Part shown: piece by piece, positions 18,387 to 26,063 of the stretch
How positions within the stretch are numbered: position 1 is the stretch's first letter
Layout of the letters: each line of letters opens with the position of its first letter
Assembly (NCBI GenBank): GCA_947456245.1
Contig: CANGPS010000012.1
Location: forward strand, 1-51,204
Length of the DNA: 51,204 nucleotides
Direction of reading: 5' to 3'
DNA from: Acidimicrobiaceae bacterium
GTDB lineage: Bacteria > Actinomycetota > Acidimicrobiia > Acidimicrobiales > RAAP-2
The notes under the pieces: model-generated
Databases searched by the model: none
The model's input: only the letters and a program-made list of their open reading frames with translations
What the model was told of the DNA's origin: nothing
Program-made: the position numbers and the translations under genes

Positions 18387-18399
18387 GAGAGGTGGTGGC

Positions 18400-19224
18400 G
18401 TGAGTCAGACCAACCCAGTGATCCTTGGCCTCATCGCCGGTGGCGCCATCTTCCTCGGCCTGCCGATCGCCCGGCTCCGGTCCCCGCTCCCGAGGTTGCG
18501 CCTGTTCCTGAACGCGTTCGCCACCGGCGTGCTCCTCTTCCTGCTCTGGGACGTCCTGGCCAGCGCCTTCGCGCCGGTCGACGCGGCGCTCGGCGCCCTG
18601 CATGACGGGGGTGGTTCGCTGTCCACCTGCATCGGGTGGGGGGCGCTCCTGCTCGGCATGCTCGCCGTCGGGCTGCTGAGCCTCACGTACTACAACCGGT
18701 TCCTGGCCTCTCGGAGCCAGGCGGCGGCGTCGGCCGAGGGCGAGGGCGGCTGGTTCTCGATGCTCTCGCAGTCCCACCAGACGGCGTTCCTCATCGCGCT
18801 CGGGATCGGCCTGCACAACTTCGCCGAGGGCCTCGCCATCGGACAGAGCGCGGCCAGCGGTGCCATCGGGCTTTCGACGGTGCTCGTGGTCGGGTTCGCT
18901 CTGCACAACGCGACCGAGGGATTCGGGATCTCCGCTCCGATGGCCGCCGCCTCGGAGGCTCCTCCGTGGCGCTACCTACTCCTCCTCGGCGTGCTCGCCG
19001 GCGGTCCGACGGTGCTCGGAGCCGCCATCGGTGCCCGATTCACGTCTGATCTGATGAGCGTCGCCTTCTTGTCGCTGGCCGCCGGCTCGATCCTCTACGT
19101 CGTGCTGCAGCTGCTCGCCGTCGGGTTCCGTCAGCGCCAGCCGGTGCTGCTGGCCTGGGGCGTCGTGGCTGGCCTGTCGGCCGGGTTCATCACGGACATG
19201 GTCGTCACCGCAGCCGGCACCTGA
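18400..19224 (+). CDS. ZIP-family divalent metal transporter
   Basis: A 274-residue inner-membrane transporter for Zn2+, Fe2+ or Mn2+. About eight hydrophobic helices are visible. The ZIP core motifs are present in helices IV and V: HNFAEGLAIGQSA and HNATEGFGIS, each carrying the His and Glu metal ligands. A non-conserved loop separates helices III and IV (SRSQAAASAEGEGG). GTG start with GAGAGG 8 nt upstream. Two DtxR/IdeR-like boxes sit immediately upstream, which suggests induction when iron or manganese is scarce and argues against a purely zinc (Zur) circuit. The gene is monocistronic. Confidence 0.9.
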   Translation: MSQTNPVILGLIAGGAIFLGLPIARLRSPLPRLRLFLNAFATGVLLFLLWDVLASAFAPVDAALGALHDGGGSLSTCIGWGALLLGMLAVGLLSLTYYNRFLASRSQAAASAEGEGGWFSMLSQSHQTAFLIALGIGLHNFAEGLAIGQSAASGAIGLSTVLVVGFALHNATEGFGISAPMAAASEAPPWRYLLLLGVLAGGPTVLGAAIGARFTSDLMSVAFLSLAAGSILYVVLQLLAVGFRQRQPVLLAWGVVAGLSAGFITDMVVTAAGT

Positions 19225-19314
19225 GCGCAGGACGGCCTGAGATCGGGCGTCCCTGAGATCACGCCGGCGTAACTACCGCGTTGTGCTTTGGGCCAAGTAC
19301 CATGGCACCAGCAG

Positions 19315-19340
19315 TGCAGTGTCGGATTGCAGTGTCGGAT
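19315..19340 (+). repeat. 13-bp perfect tandem direct repeat in a regulator leader
   Basis: TGCAGTGTCGGAT occurs twice head to tail (19315-19327 and 19328-19340), 11 nt before the MerR start codon and after a possible -10, TACCAT, at 19298-19303. It may be an operator for autoregulation or a leader element; no protein is known to bind it. Confidence 0.6.
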
Positions 19341-19351
19341 CGAGGTTGAAG

Positions 19352-19831
19352 ATGCAGGAGTCGATGACGATCACCGATGGGTTCAGCGGGCCTCAGGTCT
19401 GTGCGCTGGTAGGGATCACCTACCGGCAGCTGGACTACTGGGCGCGCACGGGCTTGCTCGTGCCGACCATCGCCGTGGCCAAGGGTTCGGGGTCGAAGCG
19501 TCGCTACTCGTACCATGACGTCCTCGAGCTCAAGGTGATCAAGAACCTGCTCGATGCAGGCGTGTCGCTGCAGCGGGCTCGACAGGCGGTCGAGTGCCTT
19601 CGCGCCAACCTCGGTGCCGACCTCGCCGCGGCGAGCCTCATCCTCTCGGGGAGCGACTCGGTGCTGGCCACGAGCAACGGCGAGATCGTGGACCTCCTGG
19701 CCGGGGGCCAGGGCGTGTTCAACGTGGTGCCGATGGCCGGAGTGGTCAGCGAGCTCGAGGAGGGCATCGTGGCCATCCGCACCGAGTCCGCTGACGTGGT
19801 TCCGGCCCGGCGCATCGCTCGGAGCGCGTGA
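19352..19831 (+). CDS. MerR-family transcriptional regulator (Rv1830-like)
   Basis: A 159-residue MerR-type regulator. Residues about 8-75 are the winged HTH (FSGPQVCALVGITYRQLDYWARTGLL, then SGSKRRYSYHDVLEL). A dimerisation helix follows (ISLQ-type GVSLQRARQAVECLRANLG) and a short C-terminal region with no metal-ligand cluster. By architecture it matches M. tuberculosis Rv1830, the partner of Rv1828 and Rv1829; those two have counterparts at 10.4-11.8 kb here, so the trio has been separated. The start ATG has GAGG 6 nt upstream. Its leader carries a 13-bp tandem repeat. The next gene overlaps its stop by 4 nt. Confidence 0.88.
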   Translation: MQESMTITDGFSGPQVCALVGITYRQLDYWARTGLLVPTIAVAKGSGSKRRYSYHDVLELKVIKNLLDAGVSLQRARQAVECLRANLGADLAAASLILSGSDSVLATSNGEIVDLLAGGQGVFNVVPMAGVVSELEEGIVAIRTESADVVPARRIARSA

Positions 19832-20229
19832 GCCCGGCGTCGCCCCTCCCACTGGACGGGCGACGCCGTCATCCCTCGGCGCTCAGGGCCGGGAGGATCC
19901 GCTTCGCCCATCCATCGGAGCGGATGGTGGCCGCACTGCTCGACCTGTACGGGATCGCGTGGGTGTACGAGCCGACGGAGTTCCCGCTTCGCTGGGGTCC
20001 CGGAGGGTCGGTGGCTCAGGGCTTCCGGCCGGACTTCTGGCTTCCTGAGGTCGGCACCTTCATCGAGATCACGACCGCCGACCAGCGCCTGGTCACGCGA
20101 AAGAACGCGAAGGTCCGTCGCTTCCGGGAGCTCTATCCTGAGATCCCGATCAGCGTGCTCTACCAGCGCGACGTGGTCGGGCTGCTGGCTAGGCACGGCC
20201 TTGACCTTGGGACCCCGAGCGCCGCATAG
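19828..20229 (+). CDS. Small PD-(D/E)XK nuclease-like protein, unknown function
   Basis: A 133-residue basic protein I cannot assign to a named family. Its pattern suggests the PD-(D/E)XK nuclease fold: an early helix with Glu31 (HPSERMVAALLDLYGI), then YEPTEFPLRW, then RPDFWLP with Asp69, TFIEITT with Glu80, and a helix with Lys92 and Lys95. The usual E-x-K lysine is replaced by Thr82, so the active site would be degenerate or the lysine migrated. GTG start overlaps the MerR stop (GTGA), so the two are translated together; gcvT follows 27 nt later. The function is unknown; a nuclease or DNA-binding role is inference. Confidence 0.7.
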   Translation: MSPASPLPLDGRRRHPSALRAGRIRFAHPSERMVAALLDLYGIAWVYEPTEFPLRWGPGGSVAQGFRPDFWLPEVGTFIEITTADQRLVTRKNAKVRRFRELYPEIPISVLYQRDVVGLLARHGLDLGTPSAA

Positions 20230-20256
20230 GGTGCCGAAGATGGACAGGATGCATCG

Positions 20257-21324
20257 ATGACCGCAGCGAACCTCAAGCGCACCGCCCTCTACGACCTCCA
20301 TGCCGATCTCGGGGCGAAGCTCGTCGAGTTCGGCGGCTGGGAGATGCCACTGAGCTACGGCGACGGGACCGTCGCTGAGCACCGGGCGTGCCGGGAGGAC
20401 GCCGTGGCCTTCGACGTGAGCCACCTCGGGACCGTCGCCGTCTCCGGACCGGGCTCGACGCAGCGACTCCAGTCGACGTTGACCAACGATCTCGGCAAGG
20501 TGGCTCCGGGACGTGCCCAGTACACGCACCTGCTCGACGACGAGGCCTCGGTGGTCGACGACATCATCGTGTGGTGGCGAGGCGAGGACGACTTCGACGT
20601 GATGCCCAATGCCTCCAACACCGATCGGGTAGTCGAGGCCATCGGAGGGATGGACACGACGGCGACGCGCGCGGTGATCGCCATCCAGGGTCCCGCGGCG
20701 CGGGCGAAGGTGTCGCTGATCAGTCCCGATGCGGCGAGCGTCGGACGATTCCATGTGATCGAGACCACCATCGGATCGGTGCCGGTCGTGGTGGCCGGCA
20801 CGGGCTACACCGGCGAGGATGGCGTCGAGATCGCCGTGCCGGCCGAGGCTGCGAGCGAGCTCTTCGGCCGGTTGGTCGATCTCGGGATCCGACCAGCAGG
20901 CCTCGGCGCGCGCGACACGCTCCGCCTCGAGGCCGGCCTCCCGCTCCACGGCCACGAGCTCGGTGCTGGCATCACCCCGCTCGACGCCGGGCTCGGCTGG
21001 GTCGTGGGTTGGGACAAGCCAGAGTTCCGCGGACGCGATGCCCTGCTCGCCCAGCGAGCCCAAGGACCCTCTCGCCGACTCGTCGGCATCGTGGGCGAAG
21101 GACGTCAGCCGTTGCGCGATGGTGCGACCGTGTCGTCGGCCGGGGCCCCGATCGGAGTGACGTCGAGCGGGAACTTCTCGCCCATGCTCGGCGTCGGGAT
21201 CGCACTCGCCTTCATCGACGCCGATGCGCCCGTGTCGATCGGTGACCCGGTGACCGTCGAGGTCCGTGGACGATCGATCGATGCCCACCTTTCCGACTAT
21301 CCCTTCTGGCCGCCGAGGAGCTGA
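20257..21324 (+). CDS. gcvT: Glycine cleavage system T protein (aminomethyltransferase)
   Basis: Transfers the methylene group from aminomethyl-lipoyl GcvH to tetrahydrofolate, releasing ammonia. The 355-residue protein has the T-protein landmarks: LVEFGGWEMPLSYG near the N-terminus, FDVSHLG, and VVDDIIVW with the Asp that binds folate; GYTGEDGVEI and GLGARDTLRLEAGLPLHGHE follow, and the C-terminal barrel ends in SDYPFWPP. AGGA lies 7 nt upstream of the ATG, and a TAGGGT hexamer at 20227-20232 may start a short-leader transcript. The gene begins the gcvT-gcvPA-gcvPB operon. No glycine riboswitch fits in the 27-nt gap. Confidence 0.95.
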   Translation: MTAANLKRTALYDLHADLGAKLVEFGGWEMPLSYGDGTVAEHRACREDAVAFDVSHLGTVAVSGPGSTQRLQSTLTNDLGKVAPGRAQYTHLLDDEASVVDDIIVWWRGEDDFDVMPNASNTDRVVEAIGGMDTTATRAVIAIQGPAARAKVSLISPDAASVGRFHVIETTIGSVPVVVAGTGYTGEDGVEIAVPAEAASELFGRLVDLGIRPAGLGARDTLRLEAGLPLHGHELGAGITPLDAGLGWVVGWDKPEFRGRDALLAQRAQGPSRRLVGIVGEGRQPLRDGATVSSAGAPIGVTSSGNFSPMLGVGIALAFIDADAPVSIGDPVTVEVRGRSIDAHLSDYPFWPPRS

Positions 21325-21325
21325 C

Positions 21326-22699
21326 GTGCCCGACTACATGCCCCACACCGAGGCCGAGATCGAGTCGATGCTCGCCTTCTTGGACCTCGCCTCCATCGAC
21401 GAGCTGTTCGACGCCATCCCCAAGGCCCTTCAGGTCACCGGGGGGCTGGCGATGGCCGACGGGGCGCCTGAGCCCGATGTGGCTTTCGAGATGCAGCGGA
21501 TCGCAGCCGCCAACCGCGGAGCCGCCAGCCGGCTCGTGTGCTTCGCCGGGGCTGGCGCCTACGACCACGAGGTCCCATCGGTGGTCAGGGCCTTGGCCGG
21601 TCGTGGAGAGTTCGTCACGGCCTACACGCCCTATCAGCCCGAGGTGGCCCAGGGCATGCTGCAGGCCATCTTCGAGTTCCAGACGCTGATCTCGCGCCTC
21701 TACGGTCTCCCCATCTCGAATGCCTCGCTCTACGACGGGGCGGCCTCGGTGACCGAGGCCATCAACCTCGCGGTGGCCTCGTCGAAGCGCCAGGGGGTCC
21801 TGCTCTCCACCGGCGTCCACCCGACCTGGCGATCAGTGGTCAAGACCTTCGCCAGGGGCACCGGCCACGAGATCATCGAGGTGGGCCTCGTCGACGGGCG
21901 GACGGACCTAGCGTCGGTGGCGGGCCGCGAGGACATCGGCACCGTGGTGGTCCCGCAGACGACCTTCCTCGGCACCCTCGACGACCTCTCGGCCGCCCGT
22001 GCGCTGTGCGACCAGCTCGGCGCGGTCATGGTGGTCGTGTCAGACCCGGTGCTGGCCAGCGTGCTTAAGAGCCCCGGCGCCATGGGGGCGGACGTGGCCG
22101 TCGGCGAGGGGCAGCCCCTCGGCACGGCGCTGAGCTTCGGTGGGCCCTATCTCGGGCTCTTCGCCTGCTCGGCAGCCCAGGTGCGACGTCTGCCGGGCCG
22201 CCTGGTGGGGGAGACCCTCGACGAGGAGGGACGACGTGCCTATGTCACGACCCTGCGCGCCAGAGAGCAGGACATCCGCAGAGAGAAGGCGACCTCCAAC
22301 GTCTGCTCCAACCAGACCCTGATGGCGGTCACGGCCGCCATCCAGCTCGGATGGCTCGGCACGTCGGGACTGGCAGAGGTCGCCGCTCGCTGCATCAGCT
22401 CCACCCGGCACCTCGCAGAGGCGGTCACCGCCATCGACGGCGTCGAGCTGCTGCTCGAGGGCGTGCCGGTGGCTCGTGACGTTGCGATCACGACTCCGCT
22501 GGCCGGTGAGGTGCTCCTCGAGCGACTGGCGGATGAGGGCTTCCTCGGCGGCGTGGCGCTCAGCGCGCTCGTTGAGGAGGGTGACGGATCTGTCGATCCG
22601 GCGCTCAGGGAGCGCACGATCGTGATGTCGGCCACCGAGCGGCGCACCGCTGACGAGGTGGAGCGGTTCACGACGGCGATGGCGACGGTGATCCGATGA
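21326..22699 (+). CDS. gcvPA: Glycine dehydrogenase (decarboxylating) subunit 1
   Basis: First subunit of the two-chain P protein, which decarboxylates glycine on pyridoxal phosphate. 457 residues from the GTG at 21326 (VPDYMPHTEAEIESML), one nt after the gcvT stop and preceded by GAGGAG. Recognisable family blocks: FTAYTPYQPEVAQGMLQAIFEFQ (read here with VTAYTPYQP), LPISNASLYDGA, and FGGPYLGLFA with VGETLDEEGRRAYV. This subunit has the degenerate PLP site; the catalytic lysine is in GcvPB. The longer in-frame extension back to 21266 would overlap gcvT and is not used. Confidence 0.93.
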   Translation: MPDYMPHTEAEIESMLAFLDLASIDELFDAIPKALQVTGGLAMADGAPEPDVAFEMQRIAAANRGAASRLVCFAGAGAYDHEVPSVVRALAGRGEFVTAYTPYQPEVAQGMLQAIFEFQTLISRLYGLPISNASLYDGAASVTEAINLAVASSKRQGVLLSTGVHPTWRSVVKTFARGTGHEIIEVGLVDGRTDLASVAGREDIGTVVVPQTTFLGTLDDLSAARALCDQLGAVMVVVSDPVLASVLKSPGAMGADVAVGEGQPLGTALSFGGPYLGLFACSAAQVRRLPGRLVGETLDEEGRRAYVTTLRAREQDIRREKATSNVCSNQTLMAVTAAIQLGWLGTSGLAEVAARCISSTRHLAEAVTAIDGVELLLEGVPVARDVAITTPLAGEVLLERLADEGFLGGVALSALVEEGDGSVDPALRERTIVMSATERRTADEVERFTTAMATVIR

Positions 22700-24228
22700 C
22701 CCCGGAGGAGACGACGATGACAGCTGGTGCCGCGCCCGGAGGGCGTGCTTCTTCCGCTCCGCTGATCGGCAACGACCGAGAGCCGACCCTCTTCGAGATG
22801 TCCGTGCCCGGCCGGACCGCCTACCAGCTGCGCACCACCGGCATCCCGGTTCGACCCTTGGCGGAGCTGCTGCCAGCCGAGCTGCTCGCCGAGTCGCCGA
22901 CCGACATCGCCGAGGTGTCGGAGCGTGACCTGGTGGCGCACTTCACGAGGCTGAGCCACCGGCAGTTCTCGGTCGACCTCGGGGCCTACCCGCTCGGATC
23001 CTGCACGATGAAGTACAACCCGAAGCTCTGCGACACCATCGCCGCCATGCCCGGACTGGCGGATGTCCACCCGGCTGCCCCGGCGAGCATGACGCAGGGC
23101 TGGCTCGAGCTGATGGTCGAGCTCGAGGATGCCCTGTGCGAGGTGACGGGGATGGCGGCTGCCACCCTCCAGCCCTCGGCTGGGGCGGCCGGCGAGCTGA
23201 CCGGCCTGCTGTTGATGGCGGCGTACCACGAGGCGAACGGCGATCGTCGTCGTCGGGTCCTGATCCCGGACTCCGCGCATGGGACCAATCCGGCGTCGGC
23301 GGCCCTGAGCGGCTACGAGGTGACGACGATCCCCACTGACGAGCGAGGCCTCGTCGACCTCGCCGCCCTGCGCGAGGCGCTCGACGCCGACGTGGCGGGC
23401 ATCATGCTGACGAACCCGAACACCGCCGGTCTCTTCGAGGAGGACATCGCCGAGATCGCAGCCGCGGTCCACGAGGTCGGCGGGCTCCTCTACTACGACG
23501 GGGCCAACCTCAACGCGATCCTCGGGGTCGTCCGGCCGGGGGACATGGGCTTCGACATCATCCACATGAACCTCCACAAGACCTTCGCCACGCCCCATGG
23601 CGGCGGTGGGCCTGGGGCGGGCCCGGTGGCCGTCAGCCAGCGAGTGGTCGACTTCCTCCCCGGCCCCAAGCCGACGCGGCTCGAGGACGGCACCTTCGGA
23701 TGGTCGACCCCGCCACGTTCCATCGGACGGGTCCACGGGTGGCATGGCAACACGCTCGTGCTCGCTCGAGCGCTGACCTACATCAAGGTCCACGGTGGCG
23801 ATGGGCTCCGGAGGGTCGCCGAGCGGGCGGTGCTCAACGCCAACTGGCTCCGGCGGCGGATCTCGGAGCACTATCCCGCTGCACACGATCGGATCTGCAT
23901 GCACGAGGTCGTGGTCACGGGAACAGCGCTCAAGCGGGCCACCGGCGTGCGCGCCATCGACGTCGCCAAGCGCCTGCTCGAGGAGGGCTTCCACTCGCCG
24001 ACGGTGTACTTCCCGCTCATCATCGACGAGGCGCTGATGTTCGAGCCCACGGAGACCGAGAGCCTCCAGACCCTCGAGGCGCTCGCCGAGGCCCTCGACC
24101 GGATCGCCGTCGAGGCTCACGAGCACCCGGACGAGGTCACGGCAGCGCCGCGGACCACCCCGGTGCGTCGAGTCGATGAGGCCCGCGCTGCTCGGACGCT
24201 GATCCCGACGGAGGACGCTCGGGTCTAG
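22696..24228 (+). CDS. gcvPB: Glycine dehydrogenase (decarboxylating) subunit 2
   Basis: Catalytic subunit of the two-chain P protein. 510 residues; the PLP lysine is Lys295 in MNLHKTFATPHGGGGPG, with PLGSCTMKYNPK and IPDSAHGTNPASA also matching the family. ATGA overlap with gcvPA gives translational coupling; a second ATG twelve codons-scale downstream (22717) is a possible shorter start. The two-subunit form contrasts with the single-chain GcvB/GcvP of mycobacteria and many other actinobacteria. The last four bases overlap the convergent solute-binding gene. Confidence 0.94.
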   Translation: MTPEETTMTAGAAPGGRASSAPLIGNDREPTLFEMSVPGRTAYQLRTTGIPVRPLAELLPAELLAESPTDIAEVSERDLVAHFTRLSHRQFSVDLGAYPLGSCTMKYNPKLCDTIAAMPGLADVHPAAPASMTQGWLELMVELEDALCEVTGMAAATLQPSAGAAGELTGLLLMAAYHEANGDRRRRVLIPDSAHGTNPASAALSGYEVTTIPTDERGLVDLAALREALDADVAGIMLTNPNTAGLFEEDIAEIAAAVHEVGGLLYYDGANLNAILGVVRPGDMGFDIIHMNLHKTFATPHGGGGPGAGPVAVSQRVVDFLPGPKPTRLEDGTFGWSTPPRSIGRVHGWHGNTLVLARALTYIKVHGGDGLRRVAERAVLNANWLRRRISEHYPAAHDRICMHEVVVTGTALKRATGVRAIDVAKRLLEEGFHSPTVYFPLIIDEALMFEPTETESLQTLEALAEALDRIAVEAHEHPDEVTAAPRTTPVRRVDEARAARTLIPTEDARV

Positions 24229-25886
24229 CTCTTCCAGATCTGCGTGGGCCAGAAGACCCCCTGGGCGTTGCCGAGCAGGGGGACGCCGGCGGGAGACGTG
24301 GGGCCGGCCCAGTTCTGGACGTTGGGGCGAGAGATGATCCCGGCGGTCAGCCGGTCGGTCCAGACATAGGGGATGTCCTGGCCGAGCAGTGCGTTGACCC
24401 GTCGCCACGACGCGACCCGGACCGCGGCCTTGGGCGAGGAGATGGCGGTGTTCATGGCCGCCTCGATCCGAGGGTCGGAGTTCCGTGCCATGTTGATCGA
24501 GATCCCCGACTTGTGGCAGGTCGACGTCGAGAACCAGATGTAGTTCAGCTCCGGGCTGATGGTTCCGAACTGGCTCCACTGGGTGGCCTGGAACGAGCCG
24601 TAGAGGGCGTCGTTGATCAGTTCGTTCTGCTGCATGGTCTTGATCTCCATTGGGATCCCGATCTTGCGCATCATCTGCTGGATGAGCTGGGCAGCGCGTA
24701 GCGTGCCCGGCGCGGCCACGGTGTTGAGGCTGAAGGCCAGCTTGGTGTGGTGCTTGGCGTTGTAGGCCTTGACCATGCTCGCCGCCTTGGCCTCGTTGAA
24801 GGCGGGGTAGGGGTTGCCTCGCGCGTAGTACGGCGAGCCGGGCTGGAAGATCCCATTGATCGGTCCGCTGATCCCTTGGTCGATGGTCTTCGCGAACAGC
24901 GCCGAGCTGACCCCGGTGGCCACGATGCGCCGGACCTCGGGGTCGTCGAACGGTGCGGCGGCGCAATTGAGCATCAGCGAGTTGCAGTTGGGGCTGCCAA
25001 CCATGTGCCCGGAGTCATCGGCGTAGGAGAACTGGCGGTTCCCCCGGAACTCGAGCAGGGTCTGCGCCCCGAACGCGTGCATGATGTCGATGGTGCCTGA
25101 CCGGAGCGCCTGGGAGCGCGCGTTCTCGTCGGGGATGGGCCTGAACGTGATCGAGTCGAGGTGGGGGAGCCCGGGTCGCCAGTAGTGCGGGTTTGCGGTG
25201 GCGGTGAAGTGGTCGTTCGGGCGCCAGGACTCGAAGACATAGGGGCCGGTGCCGATCGGGTGGTCGGTGCCGCCGTTCGGTGCCGAGAGCATCGACGGAG
25301 CGGCGGTGAAGCAGATCTGCTGCGAGGCGAGGGTGTAGGGGAAGGACACCCAGGGTCGCTTCATCGTCAGGGTGATCGACCGTGGCCCGGTCTGCTCGTA
25401 GCTCTCGACGAGGGGCTGGATGGCGATGCCGGTCAGGGGGCTCTTGTACTGGCGGTCGATGTTGGCCAGGAGTGCCGCACCATCGCAGGGCGTGCCGTCG
25501 TGGAACGAGATGTTGGGCCGCACGGTGATGGTCCACTTGGTGAAGTCCTTGTTCGCCGTGAGTGACTCGGCGAGGTAGGGGACCACCTTGCCGGTGGCGG
25601 TGATCGCCATGAGGGGGTCGAAGACGGTGCGGCCGTAGAGGAAGCCTGTCCCGTCGAAGCGCCCGGTGCTCGGGTTGAACCCCTGCTCCTCGGCGCTCAC
25701 CCCGATGGTGAGGTGGCCGCCCTTGCGCGCCTTGGCCCTGGTCACACCGTTGCGCCCCGGCCCGTTGGTGGCCACCGCTCCAGCTGCGGTGGTGAAGCTG
25801 TCGCTGAGGGAGGAGGCTCCGATCGCCCCGGCGGTGGCCAGCGCCCCGCTTGACAGCAACGTGCGACGATCGAACCGATGTGCCAT
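24225..25886 (-). CDS. Tat-exported ABC solute-binding protein, family 5 (peptide/nickel type)
   Basis: A 553-residue extracytoplasmic binding protein of the DppA/OppA superfamily. The N-terminus has a twin-arginine signal, FDRRTLLSSGALATAGAIGA, with no lipobox cysteine, so the mature protein would be free or held by other means. Family blocks include GGHLTIGVSAEE, KWTITVRPNISFHDGTPCDGAALLANIDRQ and GTGPYVFESW. It probably binds oligopeptides or a related small molecule; no permease or ATPase gene is near, so it is an orphan subunit. The start at 25886 has AGGGGGC just upstream and puts the twin arginines at the right place; upstream in-frame extension to 25967 lacks this. Confidence 0.88.
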   Translation of the reverse strand: MAHRFDRRTLLSSGALATAGAIGASSLSDSFTTAAGAVATNGPGRNGVTRAKARKGGHLTIGVSAEEQGFNPSTGRFDGTGFLYGRTVFDPLMAITATGKVVPYLAESLTANKDFTKWTITVRPNISFHDGTPCDGAALLANIDRQYKSPLTGIAIQPLVESYEQTGPRSITLTMKRPWVSFPYTLASQQICFTAAPSMLSAPNGGTDHPIGTGPYVFESWRPNDHFTATANPHYWRPGLPHLDSITFRPIPDENARSQALRSGTIDIMHAFGAQTLLEFRGNRQFSYADDSGHMVGSPNCNSLMLNCAAAPFDDPEVRRIVATGVSSALFAKTIDQGISGPINGIFQPGSPYYARGNPYPAFNEAKAASMVKAYNAKHHTKLAFSLNTVAAPGTLRAAQLIQQMMRKIGIPMEIKTMQQNELINDALYGSFQATQWSQFGTISPELNYIWFSTSTCHKSGISINMARNSDPRIEAAMNTAISSPKAAVRVASWRRVNALLGQDIPYVWTDRLTAGIISRPNVQNWAGPTSPAGVPLLGNAQGVFWPTQIWKS

Positions 25887-26063
25887 GACGCCCCCTGATC
25901 CCCTGGCTGGCCCGGTAGCGCCAGCTCCTCCGACCGTAGCTCTCGCGTTCGGACCTCGCTCGGCCAACGCAACGATCTATAAAACCTAGCGAGTTACTGT
26001 AGAATATGACGGTGAGTCAGCGGCAACAATGGAGAGCCATCGCCGACGAAGGAGGCCGAGGAC
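25887..26063. promoter_or_regulatory. AT-richer divergent promoter region
   Basis: This 177-nt gap between divergent genes contains a stretch (25975-26010) clearly richer in A/T than its surroundings. A TAGAAT hexamer (26000-26005) could serve the dioxygenase and TATAGA on the minus strand (25976-25981) the binding-protein gene. Neither has a good -35. Confidence 0.35.

Noticed and set aside
20230-20256. A glycine riboswitch before gcvT
   Set aside because: Only 27 nt separate the two genes; a glycine aptamer cannot fit.
22240-24966. A 908-codon open frame on the minus strand
   Set aside because: It runs antisense across gcvPA-gcvPB, which match known families throughout. Its Arg/Gly/His-rich composition is that of a GC-rich shadow frame.
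25887-25967. An N-terminal extension of the Tat substrate
   Set aside because: It has no ribosome site and would move the twin-arginine motif about 30 residues inward.
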